Source of the DNA: Polynucleobacter sp. Adler-ghost
GTDB taxonomy: Bacteria > Pseudomonadota > Gammaproteobacteria > Burkholderiales > Burkholderiaceae
Assembly (NCBI RefSeq): GCF_018688495.1
Contig: NZ_CP061320.1
Span: forward strand, 1,708,586-1,772,585
Direction of reading: 5' to 3'
DNA length: 64,000 nucleotides
This document shows positions 25,700 through 37,022 of this stretch, piece after piece. Made by a program: the position numbers and the translations under genes. Position 1 is the stretch's first letter. Each line of letters starts with the position of its first letter. The notes under the pieces were generated by a model. It worked only from the letters and a program-made list of their open reading frames with translations, was not told the origin of the DNA and did no database searches.

Positions 25700-28047
25700 T
25701 CTATCGCTGCAAGCTTAGCAATACTAAGCTGCAGCCATTTCACACCATGGCGCTTGAAATTTACCTGAGCGCGCGCATCAGCATCATTACCCTCTAAGCC
25801 CGTAATGCGCCCTTCACCAAACTTGGTGTGAAACACATTTTGCCCGATCGTAAATGGGTAATTTCCTCGTGGTGGTGAGGCCATTCTGGTAACGGCGGTT
25901 GAGGCAGAGCCTACTCGACCAATTTGCCTTGCAGGTCGCTCACGCTCGTTACCAGTGTCAAAGAAATCATTCGATCCAAACTCGCGCTGACGTGTATAGC
26001 CATTACTAGCCCCACCCCAACGCGCATCCTTCACTTTTGGAGTGAGCCACTTCAGCGAATCAGATGGCAACTCTTCCAAGAAGCGCGATGGCATGTTGTA
26101 GCGAACTTGACCATGCAACATTCGTGACTGCGTATGAGAGAGATAGAGACGTTCTTTTGCGCGAGTAATTGCCACATACATTAAACGTCGCTCTTCTTCC
26201 AAACCATGCTGCTCATTAATGCTGTTCTCATGAGGGAATAATCCCTCTTCCAAGCCAGTAATAAATACTGAGGTGAACTCCAAGCCTTTAGCAGAGTGCA
26301 CCGTCATCAACTGCACAGCATCTTGACCTGCCTGAGCTTGATTATCACCAGCCTCCAATGAGGCGTGCGAGAGAAATGCAGCCAATGGTGATACATCCAC
26401 TACGCCAGGCGTATTCTCACCCGGCAGTGTGGCGGCCGCTGCATCTTGGCCATAACCTTCTTCCGCAATAAATGCGGTTGCAGCATTAATTAATTCTTGC
26501 AAGTTTTCTACACGGTCTTGACCTTCGCGTTCTGAGAGATAGTGCTGAATCAGACCGCTATTTTGAATCACGAATTCCACTGTCTCAGGCAATGTGTTGT
26601 GACGAGTGGCCTCACGCATATGGTCTACCAAGCGCACGAAGCCACTCAAGGAGGCACCAGCTTTGCCGTCTAATGTCGATGCTGCCAAATACAAAGAACT
26701 ATTTTGTGCACGAGCTGCATCTTGGACAGCCTCAATCGATCTCGCCCCAATACCGCGTGTCGGGAAGTTGACGACACGAGAGAAGGAGGTGTCGTCATTT
26801 GGATTTTCTAGTAAACGTAAATAGGCTAAGGCATGTTTAATCTCCGCGCGCTCGAAGAAGCGTAATCCACCATACACACGATACGGAATCGCCGCAGAAA
26901 ATAAAGCGTGCTCAATAATGCGTGATTGAGCATTACTTCTATAAAGCAAGGCAATTTCAGTACGCTTAATACCGCTATTAACCAGGGCTTTAATTTCATC
27001 TACTAGCCATGCAGCTTCAGCATGATCACTCGGCGCATCATAGATGCGAACGGGCTCACCATGACCTGCATCGGTACGCAAGTTCTTACCTAGACGATCC
27101 GTATTATTAGAAATGAGGTAATTGGCTGTATCTAAGATATGGCCATGTGAGCGATAGTTTTGTTCAAGCTTGACCATCATCGGGTGATATTGCTTTTCAT
27201 ACAGACGCATGTTCTCTACATCCGCGCCGCGGAAAGCATAAATACTTTGATCATCATCACCTACTGCAAAAACCGCACTACTTCCCATGCCGCTGACATT
27301 GATACGACTAGCATCGTGACCAGAGAGTAATTTGAGCCAAGCGTATTGCAAGGCATTGGTGTCTTGAAACTCATCAATCAAAATATGACGGAAGCGCTCT
27401 TGATAATGTGTCCGAATAGCCTCGTTATGTTTGAGCAATTCATAACTGCGTAACAAGAGTTCAGCAAAGTCGACTACGCCTTCACGCTGACACTGCTCGT
27501 CGTAAGCCTCATACAACTGCGCCATCTTGGCCTGAAAGTCATCCCCTGCGGATAACTCTTTTGCACGCTGACCACGCTCTTTGGCGTGGGCAATAAAGTA
27601 TTGCAACTGCTTTGGGGGATATTTCTCATCATCGACCTTTAAGCCCTTCAAAAGCCGCTTAATGGCAGAAAGCTGATCTTGGGTATCCAAAATCTGAAAA
27701 GTGGATGGCAAGCCTGCTTCTTTGTGATGTGCACGCAATAAACGGTTGCAAAGGCCATGAAAAGTGCCGATCCACATGCCTCGGGTGTTAATGGGCAACA
27801 TCGCGCTTAAACGCAACATCATCTCTTTAGCTGCCTTATTGGTAAAAGTCACCGCTAGGACGCCAATGGGTGAAACCTGGCCTGTTTGGATCAACCAAGC
27901 TATACGGGTCGTCAGAACGCGGGTTTTTCCACTGCCAGCACCAGCCAAGATCAGGGCTGACTGGGCCTGGCCATTTTCATTTACCGGCGGGAGGGTCACT
28001 GCCTCGCGTTGTTCTGGATTAAGGTTTGCGAGTAGGTCTGAGTACAT
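25696..28047 (-). CDS. uvrD: UvrD/Rep-family DNA helicase (helicase II)
   Basis: A 783-residue superfamily 1A 3'-5' helicase of nucleotide-excision and mismatch repair. It opens [17 protein letters not shown], then Walker A ([20 protein letters not shown], about 32-51), [14 protein letters not shown] (motif II), [15 protein letters not shown] (motif III), [12 protein letters not shown] (motif IV), [15 protein letters not shown] (motif V) and [15 protein letters not shown] (motif VI). The tail [16 protein letters not shown] is the UvrD/PcrA C-terminal RNA-polymerase-binding fold. Its start is only 24 bases from valS on the other strand, and a TATAAT ends seven bases before its ATG. Confidence 0.95.
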   Translation of the reverse strand: MYSDLLANLNPEQREAVTLPPVNENGQAQSALILAGAGSGKTRVLTTRIAWLIQTGQVSPIGVLAVTFTNKAAKEMMLRLSAMLPINTRGMWIGTFHGLCNRLLRAHHKEAGLPSTFQILDTQDQLSAIKRLLKGLKVDDEKYPPKQLQYFIAHAKERGQRAKELSAGDDFQAKMAQLYEAYDEQCQREGVVDFAELLLRSYELLKHNEAIRTHYQERFRHILIDEFQDTNALQYAWLKLLSGHDASRINVSGMGSSAVFAVGDDDQSIYAFRGADVENMRLYEKQYHPMMVKLEQNYRSHGHILDTANYLISNNTDRLGKNLRTDAGHGEPVRIYDAPSDHAEAAWLVDEIKALVNSGIKRTEIALLYRSNAQSRIIEHALFSAAIPYRVYGGLRFFERAEIKHALAYLRLLENPNDDTSFSRVVNFPTRGIGARSIEAVQDAARAQNSSLYLAASTLDGKAGASLSGFVRLVDHMREATRHNTLPETVEFVIQNSGLIQHYLSEREGQDRVENLQELINAATAFIAEEGYGQDAAAATLPGENTPGVVDVSPLAAFLSHASLEAGDNQAQAGQDAVQLMTVHSAKGLEFTSVFITGLEEGLFPHENSINEQHGLEEERRLMYVAITRAKERLYLSHTQSRMLHGQVRYNMPSRFLEELPSDSLKWLTPKVKDARWGGASNGYTRQREFGSNDFFDTGNERERPARQIGRVGSASTAVTRMASPPRGNYPFTIGQNVFHTKFGEGRITGLEGNDADARAQVNFKRHGVKWLQLSIAKLAAID

Positions 28048-28054
28048 CGCCCCA

Positions 28055-28062
28055 ATTATAAT
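28055..28062. promoter_or_regulatory. Shared palindromic -10 element for uvrD (left) and valS (right)
   Basis: AATTATAATT at 28054-28063 is a perfect palindrome and contains TATAAT on both strands: 28057-28062 rightward and 28060-28055 leftward. The rightward box ends nine bases before the valS ATG (28072), and the leftward box ends seven bases before the uvrD ATG (28047). The -35 positions fall inside the other gene's first codons and match poorly. Both messages should be leaderless or nearly so. Confidence 0.6.
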
Positions 28063-28071
28063 TTGCCTCTT

Positions 28072-30972
28072 ATGCCAAATGCTTCGAATACCCCTAATTC
28101 ACCCGACTCCCCATTAACTAGTTCTTTAGACGAACTAGCTAAATCCTATGAACCCGCCCCAATTGAAGCTTATTGGGGTCCGGAATGGGAACGCCGAGGC
28201 ATTGCCGACGCCACTCTAGATGAGGGCAAGGGAGATTTCTCAATTCAGTTGCCGCCACCAAATGTGACAGGCACCTTACACATGGGTCACGCGTTTAATC
28301 AAACCATCATGGATGGTTTAGTGCGCCATGCGCGCATGTCTGGCAAAAATACCTTGTGGGTTCCAGGTACAGATCATGCTGGTATCGCTACGCAAATTGT
28401 CGTTGAGCGTCAACTCGATGCACAGAAGATTTCTCGCCATGATTTAGGTCGTGAGAAATTCTTGGAAAAGGTGTGGGAGTGGAAAGAAACTTCTGGCAAC
28501 ACGATTACCCGTCAAATTCGTCGCTTGGGTGCCTCAATTGATTGGGGTAAAGAATATTTCACGATGGACAGCAAGATGTCCAAAGCAGTTGTTGAGGTAT
28601 TCGTTCGCCTACATGAACAAGGATTAATTTATCGCGGTAAACGTTTAGTGAACTGGGATCCAGTACTCGGTACTGCTGTTTCAGATCTAGAGGTAGTGAG
28701 CGAGGAAGAAGATGGCTCGATGTGGCACATCCGCTATCCATTAGCAGATGGCTCCGGACACCTGACCGTTGCCACCACACGTCCGGAGACCTTGCTGGGC
28801 GACGTTGCCGTCATGGTCAACCCAGAGGACGAGCGCTACAAACACCTCATCGGTAAATCAGTACAGCTACCGCTATGTCAGCGTGAGATTCCGATTATTG
28901 CGGACGACTATGTTGATTTAGCTTTTGGCACTGGTGTGGTTAAAGTAACGCCTGCGCATGACTTCAACGACTATGCCGTTGGACAACGTCATCAATTGCC
29001 ACTCATCAATATCTTGACTCTCGATGCCAAGATTAATGAGAATGCACCTGCGGTTTATCAAGGTCTTGAGCGCTTTGCTGCCCGCAAACAAATCGTTGCC
29101 GATTTAGATGCAGCTGGTTTATTAGAAAAAGTACAGCCACATAAATTAATGGTGCCACGTGGTGATCGCACCCAAACTATTATTGAGCCGATGCTCACTG
29201 ACCAGTGGTTTGTCGCAGTTTCCAAACCAAGTCCAGATAACCAATATCAACCAGGCTCTTCTATTGCTGGCGCTGCGCTAGATGCAGTAAAAAATGGTGA
29301 CATCAAGCTAGTTCCAGAAAACTGGATCAGCACCTACTCTCAGTGGTTGGAAAATATTCAAGACTGGTGCATCTCTCGACAACTCTGGTGGGGGCATCAA
29401 ATCCCTGCTTGGTATGGCGATGATGGACAGATCTTTGTAGCGCGCTCCGAAGAAGAGGCTAAAGCTAAAGCTGCTACTGCGGGTTACGCCGGTCAACTCA
29501 ATCGCGACCCTGATGTCTTAGATACCTGGTTTAGCTCAGCGCTGGTGCCATTTAGCTCGCTAGGCTGGCCAGAAGAAACGCCAGCCCTAAATCACTTCTT
29601 ACCTTCTTCAGTGTTGGTAACCGGCTTTGACATCATCTTCTTCTGGGTAGCCAGAATGGTCATGATGACTTGCCACTTTACTGGCAAGGTGCCTTTCCAT
29701 ACCGTGTACGTGCATGGCTTAGTCCGTGATGCTGAAGGTCAGAAAATGAGTAAGTCCAAAGGAAATACTTTGGATCCAATCGATTTGATTGACGGCATCA
29801 AGATTGAAGATCTAGTTGCTAAGCGCACTACCGGCTTAATGAATCCTAAGCAAGCTGAAAGCATTGGTAAGAAAACCAAGAAAGAGTTTCCGGAGGGCAT
29901 TCCTGCATTTGGTACAGATGCCCTTCGCTTTACCTTCGCCTCACTCGCATCACTTGGTCGAAATATTAATTTTGATCAGAAACGCTGCGAAGGTTATCGC
30001 AACTTCTGCAACAAGCTCTGGAACGCCACTCGCTTTGTGCTCATGAACTGCCCCGGCAACGATGAGGATAATGGCTTTGCACCGTGTGACAGCCAATGTG
30101 GCCCAGAAGGACAGCTTGACTTCTCTCCGGCGGATCGTTGGATTGTTTCTATATTACAAAGAACCGAAGCTGATGTTGCTAAAGGCTTCCAAAACTATCG
30201 CTTTGACAACATTGCTACAAGCATTTACCAATTTGTCTGGGATGAATACTGCGATTGGTATTTAGAATTAGCCAAGGTGCAGCTCCAGACTGGAACGCCT
30301 GCACAACAACGCGCCACTCGTCGCACGCTGCTGCGCGTTTTAGAAACCATCTTGCGTATGGCTCATCCACTGATCCCATTCATCACCGAAACCCTCTGGC
30401 AAACCGTTGGGCCGAAGGTTGGTAAAGAGCTAGCTAAGCACGATAAGCAAACCATTGCGCTGCAACCCTATCCCGTTGCTCAACTCGATAAGATTGATGA
30501 GCAAAGCGAAGCTTGGGTAGCTCAAATTAAATCGATTGTGGATGCTTGCCGCAATCTACGTGGCGAGATGCAAGTTTCTCCTGCACTCAAGGTACCCCTC
30601 TGGATTAGTGGGCCGCAAGATTTCTTGAAAAAGGCAAGTCCGTACCTGACTGCTTTAGCCAAGCTATCTGAAGTCAAGATCTATGATGACGAGTCCGCTT
30701 TAGAGAAAGATGCTCCAGGTGCGCCGATGGCCCTAGTGGGTAATCTCAAGCTACTACTCAAAATTGAGGTAGACGTAGCGGCCGAAAGAATTCGTTTGGG
30801 TAAAGAAATTGAGCGCCTAGCTAATGAGATCACCAAAGCACGCAGCAAACTTGGCAATGAAAGCTTTGTAGCTCGTGCCCCAGAAGAGGTGGTAGCGCAA
30901 GAAAAGCAACGCCTTGCTGGGTTTGAGCAAAACCACGAAAAGCTTGTTGCACAATTAGAGCGACTGAAATAA
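28072..30972 (+). CDS. valS: Valyl-tRNA synthetase
   Basis: A 966-residue class I enzyme charging tRNA-Val. The HIGH motif is in [15 protein letters not shown] (about 63-77) and the KMSKS loop in [15 protein letters not shown] (about 560). The editing (CP1) domain has [15 protein letters not shown]. The C-terminal coiled-coil arm (about 900-966) is rich in Glu, Lys and Leu. I place the start at the ATG at 28072; a TTG at 28063 is open but lies inside the promoter. Between the -10 box and the ATG there are nine bases and no ribosome site. Confidence 0.97.
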   Translation: MPNASNTPNSPDSPLTSSLDELAKSYEPAPIEAYWGPEWERRGIADATLDEGKGDFSIQLPPPNVTGTLHMGHAFNQTIMDGLVRHARMSGKNTLWVPGTDHAGIATQIVVERQLDAQKISRHDLGREKFLEKVWEWKETSGNTITRQIRRLGASIDWGKEYFTMDSKMSKAVVEVFVRLHEQGLIYRGKRLVNWDPVLGTAVSDLEVVSEEEDGSMWHIRYPLADGSGHLTVATTRPETLLGDVAVMVNPEDERYKHLIGKSVQLPLCQREIPIIADDYVDLAFGTGVVKVTPAHDFNDYAVGQRHQLPLINILTLDAKINENAPAVYQGLERFAARKQIVADLDAAGLLEKVQPHKLMVPRGDRTQTIIEPMLTDQWFVAVSKPSPDNQYQPGSSIAGAALDAVKNGDIKLVPENWISTYSQWLENIQDWCISRQLWWGHQIPAWYGDDGQIFVARSEEEAKAKAATAGYAGQLNRDPDVLDTWFSSALVPFSSLGWPEETPALNHFLPSSVLVTGFDIIFFWVARMVMMTCHFTGKVPFHTVYVHGLVRDAEGQKMSKSKGNTLDPIDLIDGIKIEDLVAKRTTGLMNPKQAESIGKKTKKEFPEGIPAFGTDALRFTFASLASLGRNINFDQKRCEGYRNFCNKLWNATRFVLMNCPGNDEDNGFAPCDSQCGPEGQLDFSPADRWIVSILQRTEADVAKGFQNYRFDNIATSIYQFVWDEYCDWYLELAKVQLQTGTPAQQRATRRTLLRVLETILRMAHPLIPFITETLWQTVGPKVGKELAKHDKQTIALQPYPVAQLDKIDEQSEAWVAQIKSIVDACRNLRGEMQVSPALKVPLWISGPQDFLKKASPYLTALAKLSEVKIYDDESALEKDAPGAPMALVGNLKLLLKIEVDVAAERIRLGKEIERLANEITKARSKLGNESFVARAPEEVVAQEKQRLAGFEQNHEKLVAQLERLK

Positions 30973-30999
30973 AGCAGCGATAAAACGATCGGAAACATC

Positions 31000-31884
31000 A
31001 TGCCATTAAGCACTAAAGCCGTTACCAAAGCCGTCTTCCCTGTTGCAGGTTTAGGCACACGCTTCTTGCCAGCTACCAAGGCTAGCCCGAAAGAGATGCT
31101 CAATGTGGTGGATAAACCGCTCATTCAGTATGCGGTTGAGGAAGCCATTGCTGCTGGCATTACCGAAATGATTTTTGTAACTGGTCGTAGTAAGCGTGCG
31201 ATTGAGGACCACTTTGATAAAGCCTATGAATTAGAAGCTGAGCTCGAAGCCAAGAATAAAACTGCTTTACTGGAGATTGTTCGTAGCGTTAAACCTAGCC
31301 ATGTGGATTGCGTCTATGTCCGCCAACCAGAGGCATTGGGCTTAGGTCACGCAGTTTTATGTGCAGAAAAGCTCGTACGTGATGAGCCTTTTGCCATCAT
31401 CCTGGCGGATGACTTACTCGATGGCCAGCCACCAGTGCTCAAGCAAATGCTCAAAGTATTTGATGAGCAAAATGGCTCCGTCTTAGCGGTGGAGAAGATT
31501 GATCCCTCTAAAAGTAGCTCTTACGGCATTATTTCCGGAGCAGAAGCATCCAAAGGTATTTATCGCTTGAATGGCATTGTGGAAAAGCCACAGCCCAAGG
31601 ATGCACCGTCCAACTTAGCGGTAGTGGGTCGCTATGTTCTCTCTTCAGATATCTTTAATCACATTCGTAATCTCAAGCCCGGTGCTGGCGGTGAAATTCA
31701 ACTCACAGATGCGATTGCCTCACTACTCAAGGAAGAGCCCGTATTTGCTTATGAATACGATGGCGTACGTTATGACTGCGGTAGCAAGCTTGGCTACCTC
31801 AAGGCTTCAGTAGAATTTGCTTTACGTCACCCAGAAGTCAGCACTGAGTTTGCAGCTTATTTAAAGAGCCGCTCTTTAACCTAG
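31000..31884 (+). CDS. galU: UTP-glucose-1-phosphate uridylyltransferase
   Basis: A 294-residue nucleotidyltransferase making UDP-glucose for LPS and other glycans. [23 protein letters not shown] (in two parts, about residues 10-32) holds the nucleotide-binding Gly-rich loop and the catalytic Lys. ILADDLLDG (about 131-139) is the metal/uridine part, and [25 protein letters not shown] text near 192 is the sugar-binding loop. It follows valS by 27 bases and ends before a terminator. Confidence 0.95.
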   Translation: MPLSTKAVTKAVFPVAGLGTRFLPATKASPKEMLNVVDKPLIQYAVEEAIAAGITEMIFVTGRSKRAIEDHFDKAYELEAELEAKNKTALLEIVRSVKPSHVDCVYVRQPEALGLGHAVLCAEKLVRDEPFAIILADDLLDGQPPVLKQMLKVFDEQNGSVLAVEKIDPSKSSSYGIISGAEASKGIYRLNGIVEKPQPKDAPSNLAVVGRYVLSSDIFNHIRNLKPGAGGEIQLTDAIASLLKEEPVFAYEYDGVRYDCGSKLGYLKASVEFALRHPEVSTEFAAYLKSRSLT

Positions 31885-31915
31885 ACCTTATCATTGATCT
31901 CGAATAGGAGAAAAG

Positions 31916-31946
31916 CAAAAAAGGCAGAAACACTCCCTGCCTTTTT
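31916..31946. terminator. Bidirectional terminator between galU and tusA
   Basis: AAAAGGCAG (31919-31927) pairs with CTGCCTTTTT (from 31937) around a 9-base loop, with A- and T-runs on the outer sides, so it can stop transcription from galU rightward and from alaS-tusA leftward. Confidence 0.85.
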
Positions 31947-31973
31947 CTTTGGTGCTGAGAGCTTGAGTACGCT

Positions 31974-32213
31974 CTATCTTCTCTTGAGAAAGAAAACCAA
32001 AACATCACCCTCTGCAGTGCTAGAGAGCAGCTCATTACCGGTCTGCTTAGCAAACGCAGGAAAGTCATGCGCAGCACCAGCATCCGTGGCCTTTACTTTC
32101 AGTACTTCGCCTGATTGCATAGTCGCTAAAGCTTTCTTGGTGCGCAAGATTGGGAGAGGGCAGTTCATGCCAATCGCATCAACCTCAAGATTAAATTCGA
32201 TGACATCGCTCAT
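31974..32213 (-). CDS. tusA: TusA-family sulfurtransferase
   Basis: A 79-residue SirA/TusA protein. The active Cys lies in [18 protein letters not shown] (the CPxP motif, about residue 19). TusA relays persulfide sulfur from cysteine desulfurase to 2-thiouridine and other pathways. Its ATG overlaps the alaS stop (ATGA), so it is translationally coupled to alaS. No other Tus gene is visible here, so it could equally be another TusA-like paralogue. Confidence 0.85.
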   Translation of the reverse strand: MSDVIEFNLEVDAIGMNCPLPILRTKKALATMQSGEVLKVKATDAGAAHDFPAFAKQTGNELLSSTAEGDVLVFFLKRR

Positions 32214-34834
32214 TTAGATGCCACCCAATCTTTTACGCCAGCTAAAGCCGCGACCAACTTGCTTGGATCGGTGCCGCCGGCCATCGCCATTTCCGGCTTA
32301 CCGCCGCCCTTACCACCAACTTGCTGAGCAACGAAGTTCACTAAGTCACCTGCTTTTACTCTAGCAATCGAATCTGCAGTCACACCAGCAATCAGACTCA
32401 CCTTATCACCCTGCACTGAAGCCAACACAATTGCTGCAGTCTTTAACTTTGCTTTCAGGGCATCCATAGTCTCGCGCAAGACTTGCGCATCTGCCCCATC
32501 TAAGCGCGCCGCCAATACTTTGAGGCCATTGACATCAACTGCTTGCGTTGCCAATTCATCACCTTGGCTAGCAGCAAGCTTGGAATTGACCTTATCCAAT
32601 TCACGCTCAGCCTGACGCAAACTATCTTGAAGTTGGGTAACGCGACTCACTAAATCACCCGGATGGGTTTTAAGAATCATCGCTACTTCATTGATCTTAT
32701 CTTCTAGACCTTGTAAGAAGTTCAATGCATTTTTTCCGGTCACCGCCTCAACACGACGGATGCCAGCTGCTACACCACCTTCAGAAATAATCTTCAAACT
32801 ACCGATATCGCCAGTACGTCCAACGTGAGTTCCGCCACACAACTCTTTAGAACTACCGATTTCTAGTACGCGCACTTCGTCAGCATACTTTTCGCCGAAG
32901 AGCATCGTAGCACCGGTTTTCTGAGCATCGTCCAAGGACATCACTTTTCCGGAGGTCGCAGTATTAGCCAAAATCTCGGCATTCACAATATCTTCGACCC
33001 GACGTATTTCTTGTGCGGTAATAGGTGCGCTGTGAGTAAAGTCAAAGCGGGTTTTACTGGCATCAACCAAAGAACCTTTTTGCTGTACATGGTCGCCCAA
33101 TACTTCGCGCAATGCTTTATGCAAAATATGCGTAGCGCTATGGTTACGCATTGTTTCTGTTCTTTGCTCTATATCCACCAAGGCATTGATTGTGTCGCCA
33201 ACCTTGAGTTCTCCCTCTTGTACTTCGCCCTGATGTCCAAAAACATCCGCCTGAATCTTGAAAGTATCTTCAACTGCAAAACGCACCGCTTCATTACGCA
33301 ACTCACCTTTATCGCCAACCTGTCCACCAGACTCAGCATAGAAAGGCGTGTTGTCTAACACGATCACTGCTGCATCACCCGCCTTGATAGACTGCACTGC
33401 AGAACCATCAACATAGAGCGCAGTGACTTTGGCGCCATCATGCTTCAAAGTGTCGTAGCCATGAAACAGGGTTGGCTTGCCAGAGTACTCAAGGCCTTGA
33501 GCCACCTTGAACTTACCAGCTGCTCTTGCTTGATCGCGTTGCTTTTGCATTGCCAAGTCGAACCCTTCTGCATCGACAGTAACATCGCGCTCACGGCATA
33601 CGTCTGCAGTGAGATCTAATGGGAAGCCAAAGGTATCGTGTAAGCGGAAGGCAGTTTCACCATCAAGCGTCTTGGTACCACCAGCAAGCGCACTCTCCAA
33701 AATCTCCATACCGTTTGCGATTGTCTGGAAGAAACGCTCTTCCTCCTGCTTAATCACTTCACTCACTTTATCTTTCGCTGCCTGCAACTCTGGATAAGCC
33801 TGACCCATCTCTTTTACGAGGGCAGGAACGAGTTGATAAAAGAAAGGTTTACGTGCACCCAATTTATAGCCATGACGAATCGCACGGCGCGTAATACGAC
33901 GCAAAACATAACCACGACCAGCATTACCCGGAATCACGCCATCCACCACAATAAAACTACAAGCGCGAATATGATCAGCAATGACTTTGAGAGACGGACT
34001 GCTTGGGTCGCAATTCTCACCACCAGCTACATCAACAGCCTCTTTGGCCGCTTTGAGCAAATTAACAAAGAGGTCAATCTCGTAGTTCGAGTGCACATGC
34101 TGCAACACTGCCGCAATACGCTCAAGACCCATACCCGTATCGACGCTCGGCTTGGGCAATGGATTCATATTGCCCGCTTCATCGCGATTGAACTGCATGA
34201 ATACGTTATTCCAGATCTCAATATAGCGATCGCCATCTTCATCAGGACTACCAGGGGGGCCACCTGCAATATGTGGGCCGTGGTCATAGAAGATTTCAGT
34301 ACAGGGGCCACATGGACCTGTATCGCCCATCATCCAGAAGTTATCTGAAGCGTAACGAGCGCCCTTGTTATCGGCGATGCGAATAATGCGCTCCGCTGGA
34401 ACACCGATTTGTTTGTTCCAAATCTCATAAGCCTCATCGTCTTCCGCATAAACAGTGACGAGCAGCTTTTCTTCTGGCAATTTAAAGACCTCAGTCAGCA
34501 AACCCCAAGCAAACTGAATCGCATCCTTCTTGAAGTAATCGCCAAAAGAGAAATTACCCAGCATTTCAAAGAAGGTGTGATGACGGGCTGTGTAGCCAAC
34601 GTTATCCAAGTCATTGTGCTTGCCACCGGCACGAATACATTTCTGGGCGCTTGTAGCTCGGTTATAGGGGCGCTTATCAAAACCTAAAAATACGTCCTTA
34701 AACTGGTTCATCCCCGCATTGGTGAACAACAGGGTTGGGTCGTCTCCGGGCACCACTGGGCTGGATGGGACAATTTGATGGCCTTTTTGGGCGAAGTAAT
34801 CCAGGTACGCCTGGCGAATTTGAGAGACTTTCAT
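32210..34834 (-). CDS. alaS: Alanyl-tRNA synthetase
   Basis: An 874-residue class II enzyme from the ATG at 34834 ([19 protein letters not shown]). Nineteen more codons are open upstream but cross the promoter. It has the catalytic core ([14 protein letters not shown], then [12 protein letters not shown] near 240), the editing domain with [15 protein letters not shown] (zinc-binding HxxxH, about 570) and [13 protein letters not shown] (about 672), and a C-terminal C-Ala domain with the Gly-rich [16 protein letters not shown] good promoter places transcription start at or one base before the ATG. Confidence 0.97.
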   Translation of the reverse strand: MKVSQIRQAYLDYFAQKGHQIVPSSPVVPGDDPTLLFTNAGMNQFKDVFLGFDKRPYNRATSAQKCIRAGGKHNDLDNVGYTARHHTFFEMLGNFSFGDYFKKDAIQFAWGLLTEVFKLPEEKLLVTVYAEDDEAYEIWNKQIGVPAERIIRIADNKGARYASDNFWMMGDTGPCGPCTEIFYDHGPHIAGGPPGSPDEDGDRYIEIWNNVFMQFNRDEAGNMNPLPKPSVDTGMGLERIAAVLQHVHSNYEIDLFVNLLKAAKEAVDVAGGENCDPSSPSLKVIADHIRACSFIVVDGVIPGNAGRGYVLRRITRRAIRHGYKLGARKPFFYQLVPALVKEMGQAYPELQAAKDKVSEVIKQEEERFFQTIANGMEILESALAGGTKTLDGETAFRLHDTFGFPLDLTADVCRERDVTVDAEGFDLAMQKQRDQARAAGKFKVAQGLEYSGKPTLFHGYDTLKHDGAKVTALYVDGSAVQSIKAGDAAVIVLDNTPFYAESGGQVGDKGELRNEAVRFAVEDTFKIQADVFGHQGEVQEGELKVGDTINALVDIEQRTETMRNHSATHILHKALREVLGDHVQQKGSLVDASKTRFDFTHSAPITAQEIRRVEDIVNAEILANTATSGKVMSLDDAQKTGATMLFGEKYADEVRVLEIGSSKELCGGTHVGRTGDIGSLKIISEGGVAAGIRRVEAVTGKNALNFLQGLEDKINEVAMILKTHPGDLVSRVTQLQDSLRQAERELDKVNSKLAASQGDELATQAVDVNGLKVLAARLDGADAQVLRETMDALKAKLKTAAIVLASVQGDKVSLIAGVTADSIARVKAGDLVNFVAQQVGGKGGGKPEMAMAGGTDPSKLVAALAGVKDWVASK

Positions 34835-34841
34835 GCGAATA

Positions 34842-34870
34842 ATTATCGCATTGGCACTAGTCGGGGGCAA
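34842..34870 (-). promoter_or_regulatory. alaS promoter giving a leaderless message
   Basis: Read leftward: TTGCCC (34870-34865), an exact 17-base spacer, then GATAAT (34847-34842), which ends seven bases before the ATG at 34834. Both hexamers match the sigma-70 consensus well. The expected start of transcription is at or beside the A of ATG, so there is no room for a ribosome-binding site. Confidence 0.65.
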
Positions 34871-34874
34871 ACCC

Positions 34875-34905
34875 TTGGTAAAGCACCTCAATCCTGCCTT
34901 ACAAT
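34875..34905 (+). promoter_or_regulatory. Candidate promoter of tctBA
   Basis: TTGGTA (34875-34880), a 19-base spacer and TACAAT (34900-34905) point right. The leader of about 45 bases includes a strong AAGGAG at 34947-34952. The spacer is longer than ideal. Confidence 0.35.
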
Positions 34906-34957
34906 CCCGTAACGTTAATAAATAGATCGGCCTTTAAGTCGATATAAGGAGCTCAAC

Positions 34958-35416
34958 TTGAAAATTCGCAATCAACGGGATTTTGGTGCCGGAATCATGT
35001 ATATGGTTATCGGCCTGTTCTTCACCATAGTGGCTAGTAAATATCCCATGGGTACAGCAGCCAAGATGGGGCCCGGTTATTTCCCTTTCTTCCTGGGCAT
35101 ACTAATGACGCTACTGGGCTTGCTGGTGCTCGTAAAGTCCTTGGGGGCGAAGGCTACCATTGAAAGCATCCCTAAATTCAATTGGCGCATTATTGGCCTG
35201 ATTACCGGCTCTGTAGTGCTTTACGGCATTCTCTTGCCGACTATGGGCTTTGTCGTCGCCGTATTTGTGCTGGTATTTATGTCAGCTAGCGCAAGCCATG
35301 AGTTCCACTGGAAGGGCACATTAATTAATGCTACCTTCTTAGTTGTCTTTACTTACTCTGTATTCGTAATGGGGCTGAAGCTTCAGTTCCCATTGCTACC
35401 TTTCTTTCTTCAATAA
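34958..35416 (+). CDS. tctB: Tripartite tricarboxylate transporter small membrane subunit, TctB family
   Basis: A 152-residue protein with four hydrophobic segments, the usual TctB layout. Start is TTG at 34958, preceded by TAAGGAG at ideal spacing, and no ATG in frame fits. It contains the loop AAKMGPGYFPFFLGILMTLLG (about residues 30-50), the TctB hallmark. With TctA, 20 bases downstream, it forms the inner-membrane part of a secondary carboxylate transporter. No TctC binding protein lies in this window; relatives often use several unlinked ones. Confidence 0.9.
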   Translation: MKIRNQRDFGAGIMYMVIGLFFTIVASKYPMGTAAKMGPGYFPFFLGILMTLLGLLVLVKSLGAKATIESIPKFNWRIIGLITGSVVLYGILLPTMGFVVAVFVLVFMSASASHEFHWKGTLINATFLVVFTYSVFVMGLKLQFPLLPFFLQ

Positions 35417-35435
35417 CAGACCGGGACTCTAAAAA

Positions 35436-36938
35436 ATGGATTTATTTGCTAATTTAGCGCTCGGTTTCGATACAGCGTTTACCTTACAAAACCTACTCTA
35501 TTGCCTGATTGGCTGTATTTTGGGTACATTAATTGGTGTTTTGCCAGGCCTGGGTCCAATCGCGACAATTGCGATGCTCCTGCCAGCCACCTATGCATTG
35601 CCTCCAATTGCTGCCTTGATTATGTTGGCCGGTATTTACTACGGATCACAGTACGGTGGCTCAACTACTGCGATTTTGCTCAACATCCCAGGGGAAACGT
35701 CCTCGGTGGTGACGGCGATTGACGGCTATCAAATGGCCAGAAATGGTCGGGCAGGTGTAGCTCTCTTTACCGCTGGCATGGGTTCATTTTTTGCTGGTTG
35801 CGTAGCAACATTGGTTTTGGCTGCATTTGCCGCCCCACTCTCCCAGTTAGCATTTAAGTTCGGCCCTGCTGAATACTTCTCGCTAATGGTTTTAGGATTG
35901 ATTGGTGCGGTCGTACTTGCCTCTGGCTCTTTGATCAAGGCAATCGGCATGATCATTCTTGGTCTTTTGATGGGCTTGATTGGTACCGACGTGAACTCTG
36001 GTGTGTCACGATATGCTTTTGACATCCCTGAATTGAGTGATGGTATTGGTTTCGTGGCCGTTGCAATGGGTGTTTTTGGTTTTGCAGAAATCATGAGCAA
36101 CCTTGAGAAAAAGGGTGAGGATGAAGGCTTCTTGAACAAGATGACCACCATGATCCCAACCAAACAAGATGTGAAGCGCATGATTCCATCCATCTTGCGC
36201 GGTACAACCATCGGATCAATCTTAGGAATTCTGCCAGGCGGCGGTGCTGCCCTAGCAGCATTTGGTGCCTACTCCGTTGAAAAGAAATCGTCCAAGTACA
36301 GTCATGAGTTTGGTAAAGGTGCGATTGAGGGTGTAGCCGGTCCTGAAGCAGCAAACAATGCTGCTGCCCAAACCTCCTTCATCCCATTACTCACCCTAGG
36401 TATTCCACCAAATGCCGTAATGGCCTTGATGGTTGGCGCAATGACGATTCATAACATTCAGCCAGGCCCACAAGTGATGACCAGCAACCCAGCCTTATTC
36501 TGGGGTCTGATTGCCTCGATGTGGATTGGTAACGTGATGTTGATTCTCTTGAACTTGCCACTCATTGGTATTTGGGTAAAGCTCTTGAAGATTCCATATC
36601 GCTTCATGTACCCAGCTATTTTGGTGTTCTGCTGTATCGGCGTATATACCGTCAACAACACCGTATTTGACGTTTATGTAACCGCAGCCTTTGGTTTGAT
36701 TGGCTATCTCTTCTTTAAGTTGGGTTGCGAGCCACCCCCATTGCTCTTAGGCTTCGTGCTTGGACCGATGATGGAAGAAAACTTCCGTCGCGCCCTCTTG
36801 TTGTCACGTGGTGACTTCACAACCTTCTTAACCCGCCCACTCTCATTAGGTCTGCTTATCGCAGCAGCCCTCTTAGTTGTGATCGTGGCTTTGCCGGCGG
36901 TTAAGAAAACCCGTGAAGAGGCTTTCGTAGAAGAGTAA
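35436..36938 (+). CDS. tctA: Tripartite tricarboxylate transporter large membrane subunit, TctA family
   Basis: A 500-residue protein with about 12 membrane segments. Family signatures are [21 protein letters not shown] (near 30, in two parts), [20 protein letters not shown] (about residues 68-87) and the second repeat [20 protein letters not shown] (about 260-279) with [18 protein letters not shown]. The two half-repeats give pseudo-twofold symmetry. Substrates of the class include citrate, tartrate, glutarate and aromatic carboxylates. A terminator follows directly. Confidence 0.93.
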   Translation: MDLFANLALGFDTAFTLQNLLYCLIGCILGTLIGVLPGLGPIATIAMLLPATYALPPIAALIMLAGIYYGSQYGGSTTAILLNIPGETSSVVTAIDGYQMARNGRAGVALFTAGMGSFFAGCVATLVLAAFAAPLSQLAFKFGPAEYFSLMVLGLIGAVVLASGSLIKAIGMIILGLLMGLIGTDVNSGVSRYAFDIPELSDGIGFVAVAMGVFGFAEIMSNLEKKGEDEGFLNKMTTMIPTKQDVKRMIPSILRGTTIGSILGILPGGGAALAAFGAYSVEKKSSKYSHEFGKGAIEGVAGPEAANNAAAQTSFIPLLTLGIPPNAVMALMVGAMTIHNIQPGPQVMTSNPALFWGLIASMWIGNVMLILLNLPLIGIWVKLLKIPYRFMYPAILVFCCIGVYTVNNTVFDVYVTAAFGLIGYLFFKLGCEPPPLLLGFVLGPMMEENFRRALLLSRGDFTTFLTRPLSLGLLIAAALLVVIVALPAVKKTREEAFVEE

Positions 36939-36961
36939 TTCTCGAACGCTACCCAGAAACG

Positions 36962-36988
36962 AGCCCGCTGAAGTTTGCGGGCTTTTTT
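36962..36988 (+). terminator. Intrinsic terminator after tctA
   Basis: GCCCGC (36963-36968) pairs with GCGGGC (36977-36982) around an 8-base loop, followed by six T. It sits 25 bases after the tctA stop and just ahead of the glnS promoter. Confidence 0.85.
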
Positions 36989-37010
36989 CTTTATAGGCAG
37001 AGGTTTTCTC

Positions 37011-37016
37011 TACAAT
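37011..37016 (+). promoter_or_regulatory. -10-like box 6 bases before the glnS ATG
   Basis: TACAAT ends six bases before the ATG at 37023, a spacing that would place the transcription start on the start codon. The -35 region is only weakly matched (T-rich). Confidence 0.45.
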
Positions 37017-37022
37017 GGGCAG

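Noticed and set aside
28063..28071. TTG start for valS nine bases before the ATG
   Set aside because: It follows the -10 box directly and would lie at or before the transcription start; the ATG gives the usual N-terminus.
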